From assembly GCA_965242615.1 (NCBI GenBank), contig CBDESR010000005.1, positions 868,001-932,000 of the forward strand: a DNA stretch of 64,000 nt. Reading direction: 5' to 3'. The translations under genes were made by a program, and so were the position numbers. Each line of letters opens with the position of its first letter. Within the stretch, counting starts at the first letter, position 1. This DNA is from CBDBCU01 sp965242615 (GTDB lineage: Bacteria; Chloroflexota; Dehalococcoidia; Lucifugimonadales; UBA3495). Below are positions 48,671 through 56,996 of this stretch, one piece after another. The notes beneath the pieces were generated by a model. The model did no database searches. It worked only from the letters and a program-made list of their open reading frames with translations, and was not told the origin of the DNA.

Positions 48671-50659
48671 ATGCCCAACTTTCACTGGCGGGTGTGGGTG
48701 GATTGGAATCATAACGGCATCTGGGACGAGCCGGGGGAGGATATTGCCCCGGATGTGGCCGCCCTGCACTGGCGCAGCGGCCAATGGAGCGACCCCGACC
48801 GGCTGACGCCGGCCTGCCTGCGTTTGACCCTGCACAACGGCGGCGGCAAATATACCCCGGGCAATGCCGCATCGCCCCGGGCCGGCCAACTCCAACCCGG
48901 CCGCCGGGTCTGGGCGGCCCTCGCTTGCCCCTACGACAATTTCCACGCCGCCAATGGTACCGATTTGTCCGGCCGCCCCCTGGCGCCGGGCGACGGCTTT
49001 GCTTGGGTCAAACAAACCTCCGGCAGCAGTGGCTTAATCATCCAAGACAACCAAGCAACTCCCCAAGCCGGCAGCGGCGAATGTATCTACACCCTCGACT
49101 GGGGCGAACCGGACGCGCAGATCGGCGGGACTTACCGCCGCGCCGGCAATGGTACCAGCGGCCTTGCCCTGCGTTTCACCAGTGTTTGGGACTACCTGCG
49201 AATCCGCTTTGCCAACAGCGGCACTGTGCTGGAAAAGGTCAGTTTCGGCTATCCGACTACCCTGCGGCGCGGCCCCGCTTTAACCGCCGGCGTCAACTAC
49301 TTCCTCGAAATCGAACTCCACGGCGACGCCCTCCGCCTCTTTGCCACTGATTTAGACGCCGGAACGGCTGACCGTCGTCAAATCCTCGACGGGCAAGGCA
49401 ATGCCGGCAATTTGACCGCCGCCCGGCACGGCATCTGGCACGATGGCACTGGTGCCGCCGACCGTTGGGCGGACTTCGGCGGCTGGCGCAGTCTCTTTTA
49501 CGGAACGATAACTGCCTTGACCCCGACCCGCGACCCGGAATTGGGCGCAATCTGCCAACTGACCGCCGCCGATGACTTGGCCGCCTTGTCTCAAATCGAG
49601 CTATTCAACCTCTTAACCGGCCGCAATCTTAACGCCGCCGCCATTGCCAACCGCATTCTGACTTGGGCCGGTTTCAGCCCCAACCATCGCCGTCTCGACC
49701 CGGGGCCGACGCTTATCGCTACTGAACCCCGCGCTTTATGGGGCAGCACCGCCGCCAACGCTCTGCAAGCCCTCCAGGTCGAAGCCAACGCCAACATCTA
49801 TGCCGATGGCCGCGGCTATCTCCGCCTGGAATCCGCCGCCCACCGGGACACCGCGCCCCATACCACCGCCCGGGCCACCTTCCGCGACACCGGCGGCAAC
49901 GGCCCCTATTTTGCGGAACTGACCGGGGACAAGAGCGGCGAAGTGGAAAATGCGATTGTTTTTCGCTACCGCCGCGCCGAAAACCGCGGCTTGCAAGAAA
50001 TCTGGCGACTCCACGAAACCGCCGCCATCCCGGCCGGCGCCACCCGCGACTTCCTCGCCGAAACCGCCGCCTACGCCGCCGTGGACCGCATCCGCACCCC
50101 CTTGCCCCCTGCCGACTACACCGCCAATAGCCAAGCCGACGGCGGCGGTACCGACTTGACCGCCCACCTTACCGTTTCCTTGCCTTATGCCGCCGCCGGC
50201 AGCGGGGGTTATAGCGGCAAAGGCACGGTAATTCGCGTCGCCAACCGCCACGCCACCGCTACCGCCTATTTGACGCTGCTGCGGTTGCGCGCCGACCGAA
50301 CCTATCGCAGCCGGGAACCGGTCAGCTCTGCCGCCACTGACGCCGCCAGCCAAACCGCCTACGGCCGCCGCGCCCATACCCTCGATTGCCGTTTCATTGA
50401 CCACTACGCCGCCGCCCGCCAAGCCGCCGCATCCCGCCTCGCCCGCCGCAAAGACCCCCATCCACTTTGGACCATCACCCTGCCCGCCGCCGACCCCAAA
50501 ACCCAACTCCAAATCGCCCACCGCGTCCTGTCCGACCGCATCCGCCTGTCTAGCCCCCAACACGGCATCAACCGCGACTTTTTCATCACCGCCATGGAAC
50601 TTACCGCCGACGCCCCCGCCGGCCAACTCACCGCCCGTTGGCGCATTCAGGAAATTTAG
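48671..50659 (+). CDS. Large phage tail/minor structural protein
   Basis: A 662-residue protein. It begins WRVWVDWNHNGIWDEPGEDI, a form common at the start of large tail proteins in Chloroflexi-type viruses and transfer agents, with an Asp/Asn-rich turn like a calcium site. A middle segment (YTLDWGEPDAQIG, NYFLEIELHGDALRLFATDL) looks like a lectin-type jelly roll, and the C-terminal half is beta-rich with many Tyr and Arg (RATFRDTGGNGPYFAELTGD). ATG at 48671 is correct since GGAGCG is close and the upstream codons are spacer. Likely receptor-binding or distal tail; exact type unknown. Confidence 0.7.
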   Translation: MPNFHWRVWVDWNHNGIWDEPGEDIAPDVAALHWRSGQWSDPDRLTPACLRLTLHNGGGKYTPGNAASPRAGQLQPGRRVWAALACPYDNFHAANGTDLSGRPLAPGDGFAWVKQTSGSSGLIIQDNQATPQAGSGECIYTLDWGEPDAQIGGTYRRAGNGTSGLALRFTSVWDYLRIRFANSGTVLEKVSFGYPTTLRRGPALTAGVNYFLEIELHGDALRLFATDLDAGTADRRQILDGQGNAGNLTAARHGIWHDGTGAADRWADFGGWRSLFYGTITALTPTRDPELGAICQLTAADDLAALSQIELFNLLTGRNLNAAAIANRILTWAGFSPNHRRLDPGPTLIATEPRALWGSTAANALQALQVEANANIYADGRGYLRLESAAHRDTAPHTTARATFRDTGGNGPYFAELTGDKSGEVENAIVFRYRRAENRGLQEIWRLHETAAIPAGATRDFLAETAAYAAVDRIRTPLPPADYTANSQADGGGTDLTAHLTVSLPYAAAGSGGYSGKGTVIRVANRHATATAYLTLLRLRADRTYRSREPVSSAATDAASQTAYGRRAHTLDCRFIDHYAAARQAAASRLARRKDPHPLWTITLPAADPKTQLQIAHRVLSDRIRLSSPQHGINRDFFITAMELTADAPAGQLTARWRIQEI

Positions 50660-50710
50660 TCCCAACCCCAACCGTCATCCCGCCCCCCGGATAACCAACC
50701 CCGTAGCTAT

Positions 50711-50736
50711 GTCATTCCGAGCGATAGCGAGGAATC
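50711..50736. repeat. REP-like GTCATTCCGAGCGATAGCGAGGAATC
   Basis: Palindrome of the ATTCC-GAGCGATAGCGA-GGAAT type, of which related copies occur at 53903-54112. It is between the large tail protein gene and the next gene. Confidence 0.75.
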
Positions 50737-50774
50737 TAAAAATCTCGACAGGAATCTAGGAGGTAAAACCCCCA

Positions 50775-51086
50775 ATGCTCTCCACCCAAGACTTTGCCCA
50801 ACAGGTTTGGCTCTCCCTGGAAAACATCCGCGAGCGGCTGGCCGTCCTCGAAACCGAAGCCCGCCACACCCGCCACCACTTGCAGCTGCTCGAAAACCGC
50901 CTATCCGCCCCGACCGCCACGGAAACCGCCGCCGACGCCAACAAAAACGCTGCGGACAATGCCGGCGCCACCATCCACATCCGCATCAGCCGCAAAACCC
51001 TCGGCAGCCTGAGCGGCGGCGGGGCCATTGGCGGCGGCGTCCTCGCCGGCGTAATGGCATTGGGCCGACTCCTCGGCTGGTGGTAA
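50775..51086 (+). CDS. XhlA-like phage coiled-coil/holin-type protein
   Basis: A 103-residue protein. TQDFAQQVWLSLENIRERLAVLETEARHTRHHLQLLENRL is a coiled coil of the haemolysin XhlA type. An Ala/Asn-rich linker and a C-terminal Gly/Ala-rich hydrophobic segment (LSGGGAIGGGVLAGVMALGRLLG) could insert in the membrane. TAGGAGGT stands upstream of the ATG. In phages XhlA works with a holin and lysin; neither is seen next to it, so lysis function is unsure. Confidence 0.65.
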   Translation: MLSTQDFAQQVWLSLENIRERLAVLETEARHTRHHLQLLENRLSAPTATETAADANKNAADNAGATIHIRISRKTLGSLSGGGAIGGGVLAGVMALGRLLGWW

Positions 51087-51139
51087 CACCCCCACCAAAA
51101 CCAAAACCGCCCCCGTCCTTCCCAACTCCCCCACCGTCC

Positions 51140-51157
51140 TTCCCACAAAAGTGGGAA
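51140..51157. repeat. REP-like TTCCCACAAAAGTGGGAA
   Basis: Perfect 7-bp stem with AAAA loop, of the same family as 48088-48127; GGAATCCAGAAA follows, as in other copies. The rest of the gap to 51295 has no gene. Confidence 0.7.
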
Positions 51158-51294
51158 TCCAGAAACCCCATTGCTCCCGGATTCCCCTTTTCCCAAGAAC
51201 GACTGTAAGCAAGCCGCCAAGTATAGGCAACAGCCCGGAATGGGTTTAACCGCCGCCCCTTGACCGGCTTGCAACCGGATGGTATTGTTGGGCA

Positions 51295-51735
51295 ATGATA
51301 CCGGCCTTCCAAACCGATGGCAATTTGCCGCCGGGCCTTCACTGGGCTACTTGGGACGAAGTTGTCGAGAGGTTTGGCTACACCGCAATACGCCGCCAAC
51401 GCCTGGACGCCCTCCGTACCGCCTTGCACCAACTGCGCCGGGCCGGCTGTCCCACCGCCTATCTGGATGGCAGTTTCGTTACCGCCAAACCCGACCCCGA
51501 CGACTACGATGTCTGCTGGGAGGAAGCCGGAGTCGAGTTTTACGCTCTCGACCCGGCCCTGCTCATCTTTGACGAAGGCCGGGTAACTCAGAAACACCGC
51601 TTTGGCGGCGAGTTGTTCCCGGCCCACGCGCAGGCTACCCCCGGGGGCACCGAATTCCTGGACTTCTTTCAGCTGGACAAAATCACCAGCGCGCCCAAAG
51701 GCATCATCGCTCTGGATTTGCGAGGTCTCCCGTGA
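51295..51735 (+). CDS. DUF6932/nucleotidyltransferase-like protein
   Basis: A 146-residue protein with YLDGSFVTAKPDPDDYDVCWEE near 55, matching the Gly-Ser...Asp-x-Asp strand of minimal nucleotidyltransferases (DUF6932 type). Other phrases: LRTALHQLRRAGC before it and TEFLDFFQLDK at the end. Its stop overlaps by 4 bp with the next gene, an XRE regulator, giving a toxin-antitoxin-like pair in which this is the probable effector. Function inferred; no toxicity is known for this copy. Confidence 0.7.
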   Translation: MIPAFQTDGNLPPGLHWATWDEVVERFGYTAIRRQRLDALRTALHQLRRAGCPTAYLDGSFVTAKPDPDDYDVCWEEAGVEFYALDPALLIFDEGRVTQKHRFGGELFPAHAQATPGGTEFLDFFQLDKITSAPKGIIALDLRGLP

Positions 51736-52199
51736 TTAAAAACGACCAGCAGTACCACATAACCAAAACCTGGGCCGAAAAATTCGCCCAATCCCTGCTC
51801 GCAATGCGCCGGGAGCGGGAAGCCGGCAACTTGGCCGAACTCCACCCCTTGTTGATTAAGGCCCGAGAGGACGCCACCCAAAGCCAACTGGCCGACCTCG
51901 AAGCCGACCTCCGGGAATACGACGCCCTCAAAGCCGGCCACTTCGACTTCGCCCGCCTCAACTCCATCGCCGCCATCCCCCAACTGCTGATTAAAGCCCG
52001 CATCGCCCGCGGCTGGAGCCAGCAGGAACTGGCCCAACGCGTCGGCATCAAAGCGGAGGAAATCGAGCGCTACGAAGCCGCCGACTACATCGACGCCCCC
52101 TTGTTGCAGATTAAAGAAGTAGCGGCCGTCCTGAGCTGGAACGGGGCTGAACCCCTTTGCGCCCCCTCCCCCCGGCAATGGCACTGGACGCGACCCTAG
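51732..52199 (+). CDS. XRE-family HTH protein, probable antitoxin partner
   Basis: A 155-residue protein. The N-terminal 75 residues are helical and charged; the HTH is near 83-135: AIPQLLIKARIARGWSQQELAQRVGIKAEEIERYEAADYI. GTG start overlaps the stop of the previous gene by 4 bp (GTGA), a sign of coupled translation. In MNT or RES-type pairs such proteins neutralise the partner and repress the operon. The C-terminus is short and aromatic (SWNGAEPL, RQWHWTRP). Confidence 0.8.
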   Translation: MIKNDQQYHITKTWAEKFAQSLLAMRREREAGNLAELHPLLIKAREDATQSQLADLEADLREYDALKAGHFDFARLNSIAAIPQLLIKARIARGWSQQELAQRVGIKAEEIERYEAADYIDAPLLQIKEVAAVLSWNGAEPLCAPSPRQWHWTRP

Positions 52200-52234
52200 C
52201 CGCCTCCCCACAGCCTTAACCATCCGCCCCGGCG

Positions 52235-52483
52235 TCAGCGGTCGGCATTGGCGTAACGGAAGCGCGCCGAGGCGGGCAGCGTCAAGGGCGGCGCGCCTAC
52301 TTTCCTGATTAGGTACGGGCCGCGGCCGAAACGCCGCACCGCTACCCGGCCGGCATCCTCAAAAGTAGCATAGACGCCGACGAATTCATCCTGATGAATC
52401 AACACCCACTCGCCCTTATGCTCCCGTTCCAGGTCGGGGCGCCGGGCGTTGTAATGGGCGATTTCCCGGTCTAATACTCCCAT
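52235..52483 (-). CDS. Small conserved hypothetical protein (DUF5678-like)
   Basis: An 82-residue protein. EREHKGEWVLIHQDEFVGVYATFEDAGRVAVRRFGRGPYLIRKVGAPPLTLPAS is a pattern I have seen often in short bacterial proteins that carry the DUF5678 type fold; role unknown. The ATG at 52483 has AGGG at normal spacing, the one at 52489 does not. It converges with the XRE gene. Confidence 0.65.
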   Translation of the reverse strand: MGVLDREIAHYNARRPDLEREHKGEWVLIHQDEFVGVYATFEDAGRVAVRRFGRGPYLIRKVGAPPLTLPASARFRYANADR

Positions 52484-52553
52484 AGCCATCCCTACTGGAC
52501 TACTCGGACTGACTCCTGGTCAACCCCATTATACCGGCGCCGCTTTCCCCCGT

Positions 52554-53666
52554 CTAGGTTTCAGTGCCGGCCGGAATGCGCCGGCGGTGGCGGGCGGAGC
52601 GGAGGAGCAGGCCGGTTATTACCAAGCACATCAGCCCCGGCACGCCCAGCAGGATCCAGTTGTCCACCACCACCAGAAACTCCAGCCCCGGCAGCGTCTC
52701 CGCTATCTGCCCGAGGGCGATGGCTACGGCGCCGCTGAGGACTGTTATTCCGTATAGAATGCGGATGCGGGCCGGATCTACATAGCGGGTTGCGGTGGCG
52801 CCAATCTGGGAGCCGGCGGAGGCGGCGGCCAGGATGATTAAGGCCATTAGCAGATCAACGCGGTTGAGGCAATCTTGCCCTAGTATGGCCGCGCTGCCGC
52901 AGGCGTAGTTGAAGGCGCCGGCGGAGCCGGTGATGATGACTTGAAAGAGGTCGGTGCCGATGGCGACGGTGGTGGGTATGCCGAGGGCATAGACCAGTAC
53001 CGGCATCAGGATAAATCCGCCGCCCGCCCCCAGCAGTCCGGCGAAAAAGCCGATACCAAAGCCGACCAGCAGCGGGATGAATACCGACATCCGCGCAATG
53101 CCCGCCGTTTTCAGCGTTACATAGGTGGACAGCCGCCGCCCCGGCAACGGTATCGAATGCGGCGGTATCCGCAAACTCTGCACCCGCCGCGCCAAACCCG
53201 CCGTTGACACCGCCTCGCCGCCGGAACCGGCCGCCGCGCCATACCCGGCCGCCATCCGCCGCCGCGTCTTGAAATAATCATAAATCAGGAAAGCGGCCAA
53301 GGATAGCAGGACGATGACATAGACATAGCGGATAACCGGGCCGGCTAGTCCGGCCGTTTCCAGGGTGTTGTTCAGCCGTTCGGCGAGATAGACCGCCGGT
53401 ATGCTGCCGGCGACGAGTAGGATGCCGAGCTTGAAATCTACATTGCCGAGGCCGCGGTGTTTGAGCATATTGATGATGGAGGAGCCCATTATGAGGGTCA
53501 GCCCGGTGCCGACGGCGTAGCTTTCCGGGACGCCGAACACAATCAGCCCGCCGGTGATTAGAAACCCGCCGCCCACGCCGAAAAACCCGCCCAGGGTGCC
53601 GACAATCAGCCCCAGCAGCAGCAGGAGGACGGGGTGAACCATCACCTCGGCGTTGGGAAAGAGCAT
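52554..53666 (-). CDS. TauE/SafE-family (TSUP) anion exporter
   Basis: A 370-residue inner-membrane protein with about eight helices in two homologous halves, each starting with the family's Gly-rich helix: LIVGTLGGFFGVGGGFLITGG and GFFAGLLGAGGGFILMPVL. ALGIPTTVAIGTDLFQVIITG and LIMGSSIINMLKHRGLGNVD are typical. Family members export sulfite, sulfoacetate or take up organosulfur compounds. The loop between halves (residues 130-175) is Gly/Ala/Arg-rich and cytoplasmic. It starts 3 bp after a small membrane protein gene, so they are cotranscribed. The rhodanese gene further right may relate to sulfur metabolism. Confidence 0.9.
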   Translation of the reverse strand: MLFPNAEVMVHPVLLLLLGLIVGTLGGFFGVGGGFLITGGLIVFGVPESYAVGTGLTLIMGSSIINMLKHRGLGNVDFKLGILLVAGSIPAVYLAERLNNTLETAGLAGPVIRYVYVIVLLSLAAFLIYDYFKTRRRMAAGYGAAAGSGGEAVSTAGLARRVQSLRIPPHSIPLPGRRLSTYVTLKTAGIARMSVFIPLLVGFGIGFFAGLLGAGGGFILMPVLVYALGIPTTVAIGTDLFQVIITGSAGAFNYACGSAAILGQDCLNRVDLLMALIILAAASAGSQIGATATRYVDPARIRILYGITVLSGAVAIALGQIAETLPGLEFLVVVDNWILLGVPGLMCLVITGLLLRSARHRRRIPAGTET

Positions 53667-53669
53667 CCG

Positions 53670-53864
53670 CTAATGCCCTCCCGCGCCCGGCTGGTGTCCG
53701 TTGGCGGCGCTGCCGAAGGCCCGTCCTAAAATCCGTAAAATCAGCTGCCACAGGAAATGCAGGGTCAGGCCGCTGGCCGCGATCGCCGCCATTACCAGCA
53801 GCGCCCAGAGCAGGGGGTAGGCAAGGCTGAAAGTCCGCAGGAAGTCGGCGAGGGGTTCGTACAT
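53670..53864 (-). CDS. Small membrane protein upstream of the TSUP exporter
   Basis: Sixty-four residues with one or two membrane helices (YPLLWALLVMAAIAASGLTLHFLWQLILRIL) and a C-terminal Gly/Ala/His tail (GHQPGAGGH). Stop and the next start are 3 bp apart, so it is probably an accessory partner of the exporter. No family recognised. Confidence 0.6.
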   Translation of the reverse strand: MYEPLADFLRTFSLAYPLLWALLVMAAIAASGLTLHFLWQLILRILGRAFGSAANGHQPGAGGH

Positions 53865-53902
53865 AGCGGGTTTAGTATAACCCAGCAGTCAATCACCCCC
53901 AT

Positions 53903-54112
53903 GTCATTCCGCGGCGATCGCCGCGGAATCTGAAATGCCCGGCTTCCCACCGTCATTCCCACGAAAGTGGGAATCCAGAAATGCCGTCCTTAAAAACTCC
54001 CCAACCCCTTTCCCCATGTCATTCCGAGGCGATAGCCGAGGAATCTAAAAATGCCCGCCCTTGACTCCTCTCGAGACTTTTAGATTCCTCCCTTTGGTCG
54101 GAATGACATGGG
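53903..54112. repeat. Cluster of four REP-like palindromes
   Basis: GTCATTCCGCGGCGATCGCC-GCGGAATC (from 53903), GTCATTCCCACGAAAGTGGG-AATCC (near 53953), GTCATTCCGAGGCGATAGCC-GAGGAATC (near 54018), and an inverted GATTCC-TCCCTTTGGTC-GGAATGAC (near 54083). Two related families are mixed. Fills most of the gap between the exporter operon and the next gene. Confidence 0.8.
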
Positions 54113-54208
54113 GGGGCGTGGGAATGATATGGCGGCCGGATGGGTTGTCCGGATGCTGTATTTTTTTCGCCCCTCTCCCGGGACCAAAAAAGTTTTAATT
54201 CCCCCCAA

Positions 54209-54227
54209 CCCCCCCCCCCCCCCCCCC
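54209..54227. repeat. Run of 19 C residues
   Basis: Homopolymer of 19 C preceded by CCCCCCAA. It is in a non-coding gap, 163 bp before the next start. May vary in length in the population or be an assembly artefact. Confidence 0.8.
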
Positions 54228-54267
54228 GGCAGCCAACCCCACCCTTCCCCAATTTCCCCAAATCGCC

Positions 54268-54311
54268 AGAAAAGGCCGCCCTACCTGTCAAGGGGTAGGG
54301 CGGCCTTTTCT
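54268..54311. terminator. Bidirectional terminator hairpin
   Basis: Perfect 18-bp stem (arms 54268-54285 and 54294-54311) AGAAAAGGCCGCCCTACC with 8-nt loop; A-run before and T-run after make it active in both directions. It insulates the gene at 54373 from the left. Confidence 0.85.
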
Positions 54312-54372
54312 ATCCTTTTATTACCGGCTTATCCCCGGTATTAAAAACGCCTGCCGCCGCGGAGGTATTGCT

Positions 54373-55299
54373 ATGGACCGCTACCGATTTCCCATTGCCC
54401 TCCTAATCCTGTCCGTCCTGACCTTCGGACTGCTCGTTACCGCCAGTCCCGCCAACACCACCCAAGCCGCCCCCCGTACCATCCCCTGGGACTGCTCTGA
54501 CTGGCAAGAGACCCCGGCCGTCGCCGACGCTGATGACGCCCGCGTCTCGATGATCCTCGAATCCCTCGCCGCCAACCGGGGCAAGTCTATCTATTGCGCC
54601 ATCGACCAGTCCGACACCTGGACCAAAGCCGAAACCTGGCTTGCCGGCCGCGACCGCAACGAACGCGACGACACCGTCTATTTCGGCGAGCAAGGCAACT
54701 TCCGGGGATTTCTGGCGGCCCAAGAGGGCTACCTGACCGACGGCGAATCCGGCGTTACCGGCGTCTCCCGCGAACTCATTTTTGAGTTCCCCGAGGAACC
54801 CCGGCGCGGCAAGAAAACCGTCATCAAACGCCTGCGCCTGACCGAGCGGGTTTCCCATCCGACCGACCGCCCCGCCACTTCTAATTCGGCCACTCGCCCG
54901 CCGGAGCATTTTTACCGTAACGATGATAACAATACCAATACGGCCATCGAACAGGCCCGGCGCGGCTGGTGTACCCACAGCAGTGTCGGCGGGTCCTGGA
55001 ATACCGGCACCGGCGTAAATCCTCGCTGCACTACTAACATCGATTGGGCGGCCCTGGCCCAGCCCGTGGCCGCAGCGGAGTGCCGCGCCCGGGGCTACCC
55101 CCGCCTCCGCGCCGCCATCACCAGCGCCGACATCATCGTCCCGGGGCCGGCGGATGGCAGCCCTGCCCAGGGCTATGGACATTGGGAATACGTTGGCTAT
55201 CCAATAACCCCCCCTAGCTCGGTTTGGCAGGTAAGGGCGCGTCAGTTCCGCCTCTACAACGCCGTCTGCGAAAAGAAGGTGCGCGTCCGCCGGCGCTAG
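54373..55299 (+). CDS. Secreted hypothetical protein
   Basis: A 308-residue exported protein: signal peptide (FPIALLILSVLTFGLLVTASPA), then a globular domain I do not recognise. Cys are spaced at WDCSDW, IYCAIDQ, GWCTHSS, PRCTTN, AECRARGY and NAVCEKK, so disulfides are likely. The middle is rich in Arg/Asp/Glu (AGRDRNERDDTVYFGEQG), and NDDNNTNTAIEQARRGW precedes the C-terminal part. GGAGGT is 8 nt before the ATG. It stands alone between two terminators. Confidence 0.65.
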   Translation: MDRYRFPIALLILSVLTFGLLVTASPANTTQAAPRTIPWDCSDWQETPAVADADDARVSMILESLAANRGKSIYCAIDQSDTWTKAETWLAGRDRNERDDTVYFGEQGNFRGFLAAQEGYLTDGESGVTGVSRELIFEFPEEPRRGKKTVIKRLRLTERVSHPTDRPATSNSATRPPEHFYRNDDNNTNTAIEQARRGWCTHSSVGGSWNTGTGVNPRCTTNIDWAALAQPVAAAECRARGYPRLRAAITSADIIVPGPADGSPAQGYGHWEYVGYPITPPSSVWQVRARQFRLYNAVCEKKVRVRRR

Positions 55300-55364
55300 T
55301 CATCGGCCCGGCCGCTTGCCCTAGTGGCCAGTCTCCCCCGGAAACCCTTAACCATCCCAAAGGA

Positions 55365-55395
55365 AACGGCGGCAGTTAGCGCAACTGCCGCCGTT
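55365..55395. terminator. Hairpin between convergent genes
   Basis: AACGGCGGCAGTT / AACTGCCGCCGTT perfect 13-bp stem, AGCGC loop, between the secreted protein gene and the opposite coiled-coil gene. On the minus strand TTCCTTTGGG follows. Confidence 0.6.
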
Positions 55396-55425
55396 GCTAT
55401 GGGGCAACGCCGGCCAATTTTGCCG

Positions 55426-56034
55426 TTACGCGTCGCCGTTGCCGTTATGCCCGTTGGGGGCGAGGCCGGGGGGGAGGTTGAAGCCTTGTTCCTCGGCCCA
55501 TTTCAGCACTGCGGCGGCGCGCTCCCGCTCCGCGGCGGCGGCCGCGGCCTGCTGCGCTACTTGCTCCGCGGCGGCAGCCGCCCGCTCCGCGGCTACCGCC
55601 GCCCGCTCCACCACTGCCGCCGCCCGCTGCGCTACTTGCTCCCGCTCCGCCGCCACCGCCGCCGCCTGCTGCGCCACTTGCTCCCGCTCCGCCGCCACCG
55701 CCGCCGTTGCCGCTTTCACCGCTTCCTCCCGCTCGATCACTACCGCCGCTTGCTGCTCCACCGCCGCCGCCCGCTTTTCGACATTCCGGGCAAAAATCAC
55801 GTCTTTCACCTCCGACCTAATCAATTGGATGACCAAAAACAGGTAGGGAATCAACCCCCCGCCCGCATTGGCCGCCACCTGCGTAGCCTTGCCGGCTATC
55901 GCCGTAATATCCGCAACTAAGGGCGTCTTGACTCCTTCAGGAAGTCCCGGATAAATCGCCAACCACACCGCTATGCCGGTGGAAAGTAGAACTGCCAGAA
56001 TGATTGACCATTCCCAACCCTGCAACCATTGCAC
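55426..56034 (-). CDS. Membrane-anchored Ala/Glu/Arg coiled-coil protein, family copy 1
   Basis: A 202-residue protein. Two N-terminal membrane helices (WSIILAVLLSTGIAVWLAIY; GLIPYLFLVIQLI) are followed at about residue 85 by a long Ala-rich coiled coil with repeats such as AAAVAAEREQVAQQ and AVVERAAVAAERAAAAAEQ. It ends with LKWAEEQGFNLPPGLAPN. The same layout, and a Trp-x(2-3)-Gln...Pro-Pro ending, is found in the proteins at 58754-59341 and 63150-63662, so I treat them as one family. The repeats make frames on the other strand look open. Function unknown; cytoplasmic coil facing inward is likely. Confidence 0.7.
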   Translation of the reverse strand: MQWLQGWEWSIILAVLLSTGIAVWLAIYPGLPEGVKTPLVADITAIAGKATQVAANAGGGLIPYLFLVIQLIRSEVKDVIFARNVEKRAAAVEQQAAVVIEREEAVKAATAAVAAEREQVAQQAAAVAAEREQVAQRAAAVVERAAVAAERAAAAAEQVAQQAAAAAAERERAAAVLKWAEEQGFNLPPGLAPNGHNGNGDA

Positions 56035-56190
56035 TGCTTGGCACCCCCGTTATTTCCGATTTAAGGCATAGGACTATTATATCGTTCTACCCTCTAAAGT
56101 CAAAGCAATCACGGCAGCTTATTCAACCCTAGACCCCGGCCGCCGGTTGGTGTTACACTGACACTATCCAGGAAGGGAGGAGCTGCTGTT

Positions 56191-56979
56191 ATGGTTACGG
56201 TTGAACCGCCGGTTATTTATGAACTGGTTGACCCCATTGCCCGGCTGACCCTGAATAACCCGGGGCGGCGCAACGCCCTCTCCGGCGCGGTGCTCGACGC
56301 CCTGCACGACCACTTGGGGCGCATCAAAACCGACCCGGCGGCCCGGGTGGTGGTAATCCGTTCCCAGGGGCCGGCGTTCAGCTCCGGCCACGACCTGCGG
56401 GAAATGGTGGGGGACGATCGGGAAAGTTTTACCGGCTTGTTCGCCGAATGTACCGCCGTTATGGAAGCCATCCGCCTGCTGCCCCAGCCGGTCATCGCCC
56501 AAGTGCAGGGCTTGGCTACGGCGGCCGGCTGCCAACTGGCGGCCACCTGCGATTTGGCGGTGGCCGCCGAATCGGCCAGTTTCTGCACGCCGGGGGTGCA
56601 GATTGGCTTGTTCTGTTCCACGCCGGCGGTAGCGCTGGCCCGGGCGGTCAATCCCAAGCCGGCGCTGGAAATGCTGCTGACCGGCATCCCCATTCCCGCG
56701 CAAAAGGCGTTGGAGTTGGGCTTGGTGAACCGGGTAGTCCCCGATGACCAGCTGGAAAGCGAGGTTATGGACTTGGCACGGCAGATCGCTAAAGCCAGCG
56801 CCTATACTTTGGCCGTGGGCAAGGAAACCTTTTACCGCCAACTGCAAGCCCCCGACCGCCCGGCGGCCTATGCCATCGCTCAGCAAACTATGGTGGAGAA
56901 CCTGCTGGCCGCCGATGGGCAGGAAGGCATCGCCGCCTTTCTGGAAAAGCGGGAGCCGCACTGGACTAATCAGGAATGA
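56191..56979 (+). CDS. Enoyl-CoA hydratase/isomerase-family protein
   Basis: A 262-residue crotonase-fold enzyme. ARLTLNNPGRRNALSGAVL, SQGPAFSSGHDLREMVGD (first oxyanion region), VQGLATAAGCQLAATCDLAVAAESASFCTPGVQIGLFC (second) and KALELGLVNRVVPDDQLESEV are family signatures. Glu residues that hydrate crotonyl-CoA are not both evident; the pattern is near ECHDC3-type proteins, whose exact reaction is uncertain. It overlaps the next frame in ATGA form near its end, and the MetE-like gene follows. Confidence 0.88.
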   Translation: MVTVEPPVIYELVDPIARLTLNNPGRRNALSGAVLDALHDHLGRIKTDPAARVVVIRSQGPAFSSGHDLREMVGDDRESFTGLFAECTAVMEAIRLLPQPVIAQVQGLATAAGCQLAATCDLAVAAESASFCTPGVQIGLFCSTPAVALARAVNPKPALEMLLTGIPIPAQKALELGLVNRVVPDDQLESEVMDLARQIAKASAYTLAVGKETFYRQLQAPDRPAAYAIAQQTMVENLLAADGQEGIAAFLEKREPHWTNQE

Positions 56980-56996
56980 CCTCAGAGGAGGAGCTA

